Below, one piece after another: positions 7,881 to 13,094 of a stretch of 21,941 bases of DNA; the first letter of the stretch is position 1; each line of letters begins with the position of its first letter. The translations under genes and the position numbers were made by a program. Below the pieces are notes generated by a model. The model was not told where the DNA came from. It worked only from the letters and a program-made list of their open reading frames with translations, and searched no databases. This DNA comes from QS-5-54-17 sp964489295. GTDB lineage: Bacteria; Patescibacteriota; Saccharimonadia; QS-5-54-17. Where the stretch lies: NCBI GenBank assembly GCA_964489295.1, contig CAZAXT010000013.1, positions 1 through 21,941 of the forward strand, written 5' to 3'.

Positions 7881-9371
7881 CACTATCTCTCCTCCCAGAA
7901 TATCAAATACCTGCTTGACGGCGTTATCATCGTGTTCGGTTTGCTTCGTTTCCGAGGTAGCCTCTTGCTGGTCGGATTGAGCGAGTACGATGTGTAGCGG
8001 AACCGGGGCGCCGTTGGCCTGCTCCAATGCATCTTTGATAGTCGCAAAATTGCGGTGTTCTCTCAAGCGACGATGATGAAAGGTGAATTTGACCGTCATG
8101 GTGCATCCATCTTTCCCGAATTCTACCTGCGTATTCCGCACCAGCCCGTAAAGGGAGGTGTTCTGGTTTTTGATCAAGCTCAACGCTTTGATCCATACCG
8201 AGTCGGCCGGCGTGCTTTGGGTGGAAGCAACCGGTTCGGTGTCTGGTCGTGACTTTTTGGCGGATTGCTGCCTTTTTGTCTTATCCGGAGCGGGTGATTC
8301 GCTCCGGGTGCGGGAGGATCGTTGCCGACCCTTGGTTTGTTGCGGAGCTGAGATAGCGTGTTGTTGGAAATTGTCGGTTTCCGCGTCTTTTGTGTCGGGT
8401 TTACCGGGGTAATAACTGACACTCAGTAAGGTTGATTCTATAGAAACGGCCAGATGCGGCACGTTATGGGATATACCACTTAACGCGGATAGCAATAGAC
8501 GCGCGTTGTACAATCGCATATCGGCATCCTTCAGATGTTCGCGTATGTATCGACGAGTGAAGTCCAGTAATTGTTTCAACACGCTCCGCATCGAAGCGCC
8601 GTTGTCGAGTATCTGGTCAAACAGTTCGAGCATTTCCTCGGGTTTCTGATCAATTGTTGCTTCCATGAGTTTACGGATGTGGTCGTGTTGGGCGATACCC
8701 ACAACCGAATACACGTGATCCACGGTAATGCGTTCATCAGTACCCGCCAATTGGTCGAGTAAACTAATACTGTCACGCACGCTTCCCTCGCCCAGTTCAG
8801 CCAAAAGTCGCACCGCTTCATCCTCAATGGCGATTTGTTCTGCCTCGGCGATAGTGTGTAAATGTTGTCCCAGTACTTCGGTAGATACCGGATAAAACGG
8901 GAAGTGTTGTGTTCGCGAGGTAATGGTTTGGGGGAGTTTATGCGGCTCGGTCGTAGCTAAAATGAAGATCGCGTGTGTCGGCGGCTCTTCCAGTGTCTTG
9001 AGTAGCGCGTTGAACGCCGCGCCACTAAGCATGTGGACTTCGTCGATGATATATACCTTATAATCCAAATAATTCGGTGCGATATGGACTTTTTCCCGAA
9101 GTTCACGGATTTCGTCCACGCCGTTATTGCTGGCGGCGTCGACCTCAATGATATCGACCGCATCGGCGACTTCCTCGAGTTGATTCAACCGCCGAGCGAA
9201 AATTCGGGCCGCACTGGTTTTCCCTGTACCCCGTGGTCCGGTAAACAGATAGGCGTGCGAGACCCGGTCGTTAGTCAAGGCATTTTCAAGCGTTGTCGCC
9301 ACATGCTCCTGACCGACCAACTGATCAAAATCATGGCTGCGGTACTTTCGATACAGCGCTATTCTATCCAC
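7878..9371 (-). CDS. dnaX: DNA polymerase III subunit gamma/tau, lacking the Cys4 zinc module
   Basis: Clamp-loader ATPase of the replisome. It has Walker A GPRGTGKT (45-52), the conserved AASNNGVDEIRELRE (80-94), Walker B IIDEVH (108-113), sensor-1 LATTE (138-142) and the SRxQ arginine-finger segment (152-155). The collar domain follows to about residue 320, then a charged linker and a tau-like C-terminal domain. The region between ARRLN and DAASNNG normally carries a four-cysteine zinc module of about 25 residues; here it is only about 15 residues with no cysteine. Start is GTG at 9371, with GGGAGG about 11 nt upstream. The preceding 207 bp hold no gene I can support. Confidence 0.95.
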   Translation of the reverse strand: MDRIALYRKYRSHDFDQLVGQEHVATTLENALTNDRVSHAYLFTGPRGTGKTSAARIFARRLNQLEEVADAVDIIEVDAASNNGVDEIRELREKVHIAPNYLDYKVYIIDEVHMLSGAAFNALLKTLEEPPTHAIFILATTEPHKLPQTITSRTQHFPFYPVSTEVLGQHLHTIAEAEQIAIEDEAVRLLAELGEGSVRDSISLLDQLAGTDERITVDHVYSVVGIAQHDHIRKLMEATIDQKPEEMLELFDQILDNGASMRSVLKQLLDFTRRYIREHLKDADMRLYNARLLLSALSGISHNVPHLAVSIESTLLSVSYYPGKPDTKDAETDNFQQHAISAPQQTKGRQRSSRTRSESPAPDKTKRQQSAKKSRPDTEPVASTQSTPADSVWIKALSLIKNQNTSLYGLVRNTQVEFGKDGCTMTVKFTFHHRRLREHRNFATIKDALEQANGAPVPLHIVLAQSDQQEATSETKQTEHDDNAVKQVFDILGGEIV

Positions 9372-9578
9372 TGTTTGTCTTGCCTCCCTACACTGATTAC
9401 CAGTATGCCGTATCAGCGGGTAAATTTCCAGCCGACAACCCCGAATGCCGTTCTAAATTCCGCATACTGCATCGCGGGTTTGTTTCGATATACGTAATAC
9501 TACATTGCGCAGGGTACGCTTTGTCGCGCATATACCCAAATTTGTCGGATAATTATTTGATATTTGTCGCTGAACAAA

Positions 9579-10088
9579 TCACCCGGTGATCGCGGCTTCT
9601 ATGGCTGCCCATTCGGCAGTTTCTTCTTCCGGAATAACCGCGGTCACTTGATCGCCCGGTTGAGCTTTGAAGTACGTAACACTGGCCATAAGCACCCGGT
9701 ACTCGGTGTCATCGACATTGATGAAGTACTGGCCACCTTTTTGTTCAACCGTTCCGATAACCTTCTGGCGCGGAACGGGCCCGATCTGCTTATAGATAAA
9801 CGTTCCGTCGTCGGCGATCGTCAATTTCAGGATATCGCCCTGAACAAGTTTTGATTTCGAAGCGTAGTTAGCCGGAACCGGGTAGGTTTTTCCATCCGGT
9901 CCGATCATGTTTTGGCCATCGAATACACCTTCGATGACTTTGCCCGCTTGGTCCGCCGCGGGAGTGGTTTCGACTTCCTCTTCCCCGACCAGGCTGATCA
10001 AAAGTTCTTTGGCTGCTGCAACGTTAGTCTCCGCTTCGTTCAACAACGAACGGAGCCGTTTTATTTGCTTGTCCGCTATTTCTGCCAT
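9579..10088 (-). CDS. CPR-conserved hypothetical protein, coiled coil plus beta-rich domain
   Basis: A 169-aa soluble protein. I recognise the central segment (VFDGQNMIGPDGKTYPVPAN, about 54-73, then KSKLVQGDILKLTI and FIYKQIGPV) as a conserved hypothetical of CPR/Patescibacteria genomes. I know of no established function. Residues 1-40 form a charged amphipathic helix, likely coiled coil. An acidic linker follows, and then a beta-rich region (about 50-155) that could be an OB- or SH3-like nucleic-acid-binding fold; this fold guess is inference. The start is well supported by AAGGA 8 nt upstream and by its own promoter. It lies between dnaX and the rplJL operon, which hints at a housekeeping role. 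Confidence 0.8.
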   Translation of the reverse strand: MAEIADKQIKRLRSLLNEAETNVAAAKELLISLVGEEEVETTPAADQAGKVIEGVFDGQNMIGPDGKTYPVPANYASKSKLVQGDILKLTIADDGTFIYKQIGPVPRQKVIGTVEQKGGQYFINVDDTEYRVLMASVTYFKAQPGDQVTAVIPEEETAEWAAIEAAITG

Positions 10089-10120
10089 GTTTGTGTCCTT
10101 TTTAAAATCAAAAACGTAGA

Positions 10121-10141
10121 ATAAAGCTCCCTAAGCTTTAT
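10121..10141 (-). promoter_or_regulatory. Hairpin in the 5' leader of the 9579-10088 gene
   Basis: An exact 8-bp inverted repeat, ATAAAGCT and AGCTTTAT, with a 5-nt loop, sits between the predicted promoter and the ribosome site. No U-tract follows, so it is not a terminator. It may protect the 5' end of the mRNA; no more can be said. Confidence 0.45.
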
Positions 10142-10163
10142 CTCCTCACACTTTACCAACCTA

Positions 10164-10192
10164 ATTATACAAAAGTCAAAATTTTTATACAA
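10164..10192 (-). promoter_or_regulatory. Sigma70-type promoter for the CPR-conserved gene
   Basis: The minus strand carries a perfect TATAAT -10 box (10164-10169). A weak TTGTAT -35 lies at 10187-10192 with 17-nt spacing. A TTGACT also occurs between them but is too close to act with this -10. The predicted leader is about 70 nt and includes the hairpin at 10121-10141. Confidence 0.65.
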
Positions 10193-10283
10193 GAGGTTGT
10201 AATACGTTCACGCTGTGCACAATGTATGCACACAACGGGAGGATTATGTGGCGCTGAAATTGAACAAGCAGCAGAAGAATGCA

Positions 10284-10313
10284 AAACACCACGCCTTTAC
10301 GAGCGTGGTGTTT
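10284..10313 (-). terminator. Rho-independent terminator of the rplJL operon
   Basis: An 11-bp perfect stem, AAACACCACGC with GCGTGGTGTTT, encloses an 8-nt loop about 50 nt after the rplL stop codon. On the minus strand the stem is followed by TTTTGCATTCTT, a moderate U-tract. It cleanly separates rplL from the next promoter. Confidence 0.85.
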
Positions 10314-10364
10314 CTGTGTTGGGCAACTCAAGCAATAACTCGACTTGCTTTGAACCTGTGGAGC

Positions 10365-10871
10365 TTAGGAAAGTTCGACGGTTGCGCCGGCGTCTTCCAG
10401 CTTCTGCTTGGCCTCTTCGGCTTCTTCTTTGGGTGCGTTTTCTTTCAACGCCTTGGGAGTGCCTTCGACCATAGCCTTGCTTTCAGCCAACCCTTCGCCA
10501 GTAATCTCGCGGACGACCTTGATCACGTTGATCTTGTCGGAACCGGCGTCTTGTAGCGTAATGGTAAATTCGCTTTGCTCTTCACCGCCGGCTTCTTCTC
10601 CACCTTCAGCGCTGGCCGCGGCGGGTGCTGCTGCCACGGGTGCTGAAGCGGAAACACCGAACCGATCTTCCAATACTTTAACCAATTCACTCAGATCCAA
10701 TGCGGACAGCGATTCGATCTGCTGCACCAGTTCCTGGAATTTTTCCGGAACTTCAGTTCCACCATTTTCTTCAGCGGCAGCTTCTTCCTGCTCAGTTGCT
10801 TTATTCTTAGTATCCTCAGTTTCGTCCTGCTTCTTTTTGCTTGCTTGTTGCGTCTTGCTTTGTTCAGCCAT
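10365..10871 (-). CDS. rplL: Ribosomal protein L7/L12 with a long N-terminal extension
   Basis: Stalk protein that recruits GTPase translation factors to the ribosome. The core is normal: dimerisation domain at about 43-74 (ALDLSELVKVLEDRFGVSA), an Ala/Gly/Glu-rich hinge (75-98), and the globular C-terminal domain (99-168) with INVIKVVREITG and GLAESKAMVE. The protein is 168 aa against the usual 120-130, because about 42 charged, Gln/Lys/Glu-rich residues precede the dimerisation domain. The start is not in doubt: GAAAGGAG lies 7 nt upstream and no in-frame start occurs nearer the core. It follows rplJ by 33 nt in the same transcript and ends at a rho-independent terminator. Confidence 0.97.
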   Translation of the reverse strand: MAEQSKTQQASKKKQDETEDTKNKATEQEEAAAEENGGTEVPEKFQELVQQIESLSALDLSELVKVLEDRFGVSASAPVAAAPAAASAEGGEEAGGEEQSEFTITLQDAGSDKINVIKVVREITGEGLAESKAMVEGTPKALKENAPKEEAEEAKQKLEDAGATVELS

Positions 10872-10904
10872 ATTATACTCCTTTCTTATGTATTGACGTT
10901 ATGA

Positions 10905-11438
10905 TTATGCTGATTCCTGTTTGGCTTGGGTCGCTCCATCTAAGACGGTTACCAGTCCGCGCAGGTTTCCGCCGAGTGCGGTTACGAAACCGCTGAGCGG
11001 TGCTGCTAGAGTGCCGACCAACTGACCTTGCAGTTCTTCGCGAGATGGCAGTGAAGCTAATCGTTTGACTTCTTCACCGCTCAGCCGCTGGCCGAACTCG
11101 TCTATCGCGCAGATCGGCTCCAAAATTTCGTACTCTTTGGTGTAATCCATCACGGTTTTGGCCGGCATGACTTGATCGTCATAACTGGTCATGATCGCCA
11201 CCGGACCCGTAACATCCGATATGTCCAAGTCGGTGTAGACACTGGAAGTCGCCAGTTTGAACATGGCGTTTTTTATAATACGGAAGTTTCCGTTGTTGTT
11301 TTTGGCTTCCGTGCGCAGCTCTTCCGCTTGTTTGACGGACATGCCGCCATAGGAAACGAGTACCATCATTTTGGCATCACGTAACTCCTGTGCCAGCTCT
11401 TCGACTTGCGTTTCTTTTTGTTCGCGCGTCTTGGCCAT
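10905..11438 (-). CDS. rplJ: Ribosomal protein L10
   Basis: L10 anchors the L7/L12 stalk to 23S rRNA and represses its own operon. The 177-aa sequence has the conserved rRNA-binding N-terminal domain: VLVSYGGMSVKQAEELR at about 26-42 and FRIIKNAMFKLA at 52-63. A C-terminal helix binds L7/L12 dimers. The start is supported by AAGGGG about 8 nt upstream. Expression is evidently controlled by the upstream leader, which contains an L10-binding motif and a transcription attenuator. The gene order rplJ-rplL is standard; rplK-rplA are not in this window upstream of it. Confidence 0.97.
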   Translation of the reverse strand: MAKTREQKETQVEELAQELRDAKMMVLVSYGGMSVKQAEELRTEAKNNNGNFRIIKNAMFKLATSSVYTDLDISDVTGPVAIMTSYDDQVMPAKTVMDYTKEYEILEPICAIDEFGQRLSGEEVKRLASLPSREELQGQLVGTLAAPLSGFVTALGGNLRGLVTVLDGATQAKQESA

Positions 11439-11457
11439 ATATACGCCCCTTTATACT

Positions 11458-11484
11458 AAAAAACTTTGGCATCGACCGCCAAAG
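11458..11484 (-). terminator. Intrinsic terminator inside the rplJ leader
   Basis: A 7-bp stem, CTTTGGC with GCCAAAG, and a 7-nt loop are followed by six T residues on the minus strand, just ahead of the rplJ Shine-Dalgarno. The 5' arm overlaps the segment that pairs with 11596-11605, so the two structures exclude each other. Confidence 0.85.
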
Positions 11485-11612
11485 ACAGAACACAATTGCT
11501 ACATGGCACGTTACTATCTTTTTCTCAAGCAACGTACATAAGATTTAAATAAACCTCGGTAGCGGATTAAGCTCACCGCAATCGGCGAACTGCTACTGTC
11601 TTTGGTGTAACG
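11458..11612 (-). promoter_or_regulatory. L10 leader: autoregulatory attenuator of rplJL
   Basis: The leader between promoter and rplJ has all parts of the L10 leader family. A stem GTAGC/GCTAC (11592-11596 with 11559-11563) encloses a 6-bp hairpin UCGCCG-AUUG-CGGUGA and the hallmark GCTTAAT. ACCGAGGT, the other hallmark, follows at its 3' edge. CCAAAGACAG near the RNA 5' end (11596-11605) can pair over 10 bp with CTGTCTTTGG (11479-11488). That pairing would block the terminator stem at 11464-11484. By analogy with the known family, L10 with L7/L12 bound to the motif would free the terminator and switch the operon off. The motif and pairings are visible; the mechanism is inferred. Confidence 0.85.
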
Positions 11613-11618
11613 CATATT

Positions 11619-11647
11619 ATCTTACTCAGCCAAACTGATATTGTCAA
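11619..11647 (-). promoter_or_regulatory. Sigma70 promoter of rplJ-rplL
   Basis: A perfect TTGACA -35 (11642-11647) and a TAAGAT -10 (11619-11624) are 17 nt apart on the minus strand. Transcription should begin near 11612, just before the antiterminator segment, giving a leader of about 174 nt. Confidence 0.8.
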
Positions 11648-11677
11648 CGGTTTATGCGCAAAATCCGGCAAGAAGTA

Positions 11678-11706
11678 TTGACAATTCACATGCGTACCGC
11701 TAGCCT
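11678..11706 (+). promoter_or_regulatory. Possible divergent promoter into the plus-strand island
   Basis: A perfect TTGACA (11678-11683) is followed after 17 nt by TAGCCT, a poor -10 with 3 of 6 matches. It points away from rplJ toward the attenuator-like leader. A hairpin, GGCATGA (11711-11717) with TCATGCC (11730-11736), would form at the start of the RNA. A CATAAT at 11759-11764 is an alternative -10. Confidence 0.35.
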
Positions 11707-11795
11707 CCGTGGCATGAGGCATCAACCCATCATGCCCCACAACAGTATATGCACCGGCCATAATTTTGGTCTATTGCTTATTGTGGATAGTTAAT

Positions 11796-11866
11796 GGGTT
11801 GAAGCCTGACATAGTAGTAATGGAAACAAAATCCGGGCTTCAACCAAATGAAGTCCGGATTTTTTA
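11796..11866 (+). promoter_or_regulatory. Attenuator- or riboswitch-like leader with terminator/antiterminator pair
   Basis: GGTTGAAGCC at 11797-11806 is exactly complementary to GGCTTCAACC at 11836-11845. The second segment includes most of the 5' arm of a strong terminator stem (11831-11860), so the two pairings exclude each other. Directly after the T-tract come AAAGGAG and the start of a small gene at 11884. This layout fits transcription attenuation. What would be sensed is unknown; the 29-nt stretch between the two pairing arms is the obvious candidate for a sensor or switching segment. An alternative is a free-standing small RNA that ends at this terminator. Confidence 0.6.
11831..11865 (+). 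terminator. Strong intrinsic terminator on the plus strand
   Basis: ATCCGGGCTTCA (11831-11842) pairs with TGAAGTCCGGAT (11849-11860) over 12 positions with one G-U pair. The loop is 6 nt and a run of six T follows (11860-11865). It sits 19 nt ahead of the start codon at 11884, so reading into that gene needs readthrough or antitermination. Confidence 0.8.
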
Positions 11867-11883
11867 TGTGAAAGGAGAATGAA

Positions 11884-12042
11884 GTGGGATTTGAAAGCAT
11901 AAGTAACAATTATGACGTGCATAGATACGATGAAGTCTTGCCTGCTCCATCACCCGGAGGACGAACGACTCCCCTGGAATCTTGGCCAGATGCGCGAGAG
12001 GTGACTATAAAAGAGAGGATGTTTTTGGAGATCCTGTGGTAA
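11884..12042 (+). CDS. Small hypothetical protein (52 aa), possibly frameshifted
   Basis: I do not recognise this protein. A GTG at 11884 follows AAAGGAG by 6 nt, a convincing ribosome site, and opens 52 codons with a Pro/Gly-rich middle (LPAPSPGGRTTPLESW, about 19-34) and a charged end. The reading frame stops at 12040-12042. A -1 shift at the T-run (12021-12025) would continue it with FGDPVVIIEEVPESQIGGTP to a stop at 12090-12092, about 70 residues in all. The added part looks more protein-like than the ending in frame. That could mean an indel in a homopolymer, a sequencing error or programmed slippage. The gene sits behind the attenuator-like leader. There are no membrane segments. Confidence 0.5.
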   Translation: MGFESISNNYDVHRYDEVLPAPSPGGRTTPLESWPDAREVTIKERMFLEILW

Positions 12043-12118
12043 TCATAGAGGAAGTACCAGAAAGCCAAATCGGAGGAACGCCCAATGAGTAAGTAAGCGA
12101 AGAATACTGAGAGTTGCG

Positions 12119-12185
12119 GCTAGTCACGCTTGGCGATTAGCTGGAGCTCTCGCTCCATAAACGACCTGAAGGTATCACCTTCAGG
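12119..12185 (+). repeat. Row of three adjacent hairpins
   Basis: Three inverted repeats follow one another: GCTAGTC/GATTAGC (12119-12141, one G-U), GGAGC/GCTCC (12143-12156), and a perfect 9-bp CCTGAAGGT/ACCTTCAGG with a 3-nt loop (12165-12185). No T-tract follows the last, so they are not simple terminators. They lie between the small gene and the two-gene module. They could be a structured RNA leader of the module, a protein-binding site or a recombination site; I cannot decide. Confidence 0.5.
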
Positions 12186-12194
12186 GTTACATAT

Positions 12195-12207
12195 ACACTA
12201 CGAAAGG
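12195..12207 (+). repeat. 13-bp inverted repeat, left copy
   Basis: ACACTACGAAAGG here is repeated exactly in inverted orientation at 13037-13049. Together the copies bracket the two-gene module at 12215-12885. This copy also supplies the AAAGG ribosome site of the first gene, which could explain its conservation in place of mobility. Confidence 0.5.
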
Positions 12208-12214
12208 GATGAGT

Positions 12215-12424
12215 ATGGTTGCTTCTCCGTATGAAATGCTCGACGACCTCGCAACCTGCGTGGACGAATTGCAGCGAGTACATAGAAAGAACCCAAAGCA
12301 AGTAGAGGTGCTGAAGAACTTGATCACCAACCTCTCGTGCGAACTCGAGTATATGGGCTTCCAGGATGAAGTCCGTAAAGTGCTCAATGCTAATTCAGTC
12401 TCGAATACTGAGGGCGTCCTATGA
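12215..12424 (+). CDS. Small hypothetical protein, first of a two-gene module
   Basis: I do not recognise this 69-aa soluble protein. It is mostly helical in appearance: a heptad-like stretch runs through LDDLATCVDELQRV, and a second helix through KQVEVLKNLITNLSCEL, ending in a polar Asn/Ser/Thr-rich tail. Two helices of this sort suggest a small helical bundle or a partner-binding protein; that is inference. The ATG at 12215 is preferred because AAAGGG lies 6 nt upstream; an ATG at 12209 abuts that site and is less likely. Its stop overlaps the next start by 4 nt (ATGA), so the two proteins are probably made together. It lies in the plus-strand island between minus-strand housekeeping operons. 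Confidence 0.65.
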   Translation: MVASPYEMLDDLATCVDELQRVHRKNPKQVEVLKNLITNLSCELEYMGFQDEVRKVLNANSVSNTEGVL

Positions 12425-12885
12425 AAAGAAGAGACGGAAAACACATCGCCAAACGCCTGAACAGTGAACCCCGAAAGAGCCTTGCGCCTGCACACGGTAA
12501 CGTCATACCAACAGTCTGCAACTGGCTGGACGACGGGAATATTGGACGAGCCGTCCAGGGTATACGCGCCGCGGCCGAGCACGAAGGTGTGGAGGTTTAC
12601 GGTTCATATAAACGTCCTTGGCAAATCCGCTTGCCAGTAAATGTTGGGCCTCCGAGCGAGGACGACATCATAATTGCTGTCAACGAGCTCAGAGGGCGTA
12701 TCGGTGCCGAGCCGATCGAGGTCAAGGATTTCGGCTGCTTGGCCACTATTCTGAAACTGGACGGTGTCGACGACAACTTACTTTGTTCCGTAGTCGAAGC
12801 TATGGAACAACGGGAAGTTCTCGTTCTTGACCAGACCGTGTGGCCGTGGTTGCTGCTTTTCATAAAAGTGCCGGAAGTAGCGTAG
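12421..12885 (+). CDS. Hypothetical protein, second of a two-gene module
   Basis: A 154-aa soluble protein that I do not recognise. Residues 1-25 are strongly basic (MKRRDGKHIAKRLNSEPRK), as in a nucleic-acid-binding tail. The middle contains VQGIRAAAEHEGVEVYGSYK. The C-terminal part (about 80-150) alternates helices and short strands, with DDNLLCSVVEAMEQREVLVLD resembling a winged-helix recognition helix and wing. A DNA-binding role is therefore possible but is inference only. The start is supported by GAGGG about 7 nt upstream and by the 4-nt overlap with the preceding gene. No terminator with a T-tract follows; GC-rich hairpins begin 12 nt after the stop. Confidence 0.65.
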   Translation: MKRRDGKHIAKRLNSEPRKSLAPAHGNVIPTVCNWLDDGNIGRAVQGIRAAAEHEGVEVYGSYKRPWQIRLPVNVGPPSEDDIIIAVNELRGRIGAEPIEVKDFGCLATILKLDGVDDNLLCSVVEAMEQREVLVLDQTVWPWLLLFIKVPEVA

Positions 12886-12896
12886 ATTAGTCTCGC

Positions 12897-13030
12897 CGGG
12901 GCTGCCCGGGCAAAGATGCGTCATTGAATGCGATCCATACGATGTGCTAGCTCGGGCTTCCCCGACCAACCACCCCGCGGCAAGGTGAGCGGCGCACCTC
13001 TCGCGTGAACCTCACGCGCCCTCACCTTTG
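12897..13030. other. GC-rich, highly structured intergenic region
   Basis: The space between two convergent operons holds several strong inverted repeats. GGGGCTGCCCGGGC (12898-12911) pairs with GCTCGGGCTTCCCC (12950-12963) apart from a 2-nt internal mismatch and a G-U pair. CAAGGTGAG (12981-12989) pairs with CTCACCTTTG (13021-13030) with one bulge. It encloses a perfect 7-bp hairpin CGCGTGA/TCACGCG (13002-13018). With no clean T-tract, a bidirectional terminator is the simplest reading, but a structured RNA is possible. Confidence 0.5.
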
Positions 13031-13036
13031 TCCGTT

Positions 13037-13049
13037 CCTTTCGTAGTGT
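13037..13049 (-). repeat. 13-bp inverted repeat, right copy
   Basis: Exact reverse complement of 12195-12207, located just outside the GC-rich hairpins. No transposase lies between the copies, so any mobility would depend on functions supplied from elsewhere. Confidence 0.5.
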
Positions 13050-13094
13050 CATTTCTTTTTATCTTACAGAAAACATTGACATAATTTCACACCT

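Noticed and set aside
9372..9578. Possible SRP RNA gene upstream of dnaX
   Set aside because: SRP RNA often neighbours dnaX, but I see no conserved GGAAGCAG-type loop or long hairpin here. Three TTTGTCG words occur at uneven spacing and are taken as chance.
10215..10556. Plus-strand open frames over the rplL end and terminator
   Set aside because: They run through the rplJL terminator and antisense to rplL; no ribosome site.
11573..11761. 62-codon minus-strand frame over the rplJ promoter and leader
   Set aside because: The bases are explained by the promoter and L10 leader; no ribosome site.
12187..12582. 131-codon open frame on the minus strand opposite the 12215-12885 genes
   Set aside because: No ribosome site, and the plus-strand genes have good ribosome sites and a 4-nt ATGA overlap, so this is a shadow frame.
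12936..13027. Short minus-strand GTG frame (34 codons) within the GC-rich hairpin region
   Set aside because: The bases are dominated by inverted repeats and the product has no recognisable pattern, although GAAAGG lies upstream.
13075..13090. TTGACATAATTTCACA resembling TTGACAATTCACA at 11678, as possible attachment-site repeats of an inserted island
   Set aside because: The match needs a gap and is short and AT-rich; TTGACA is also a promoter word.
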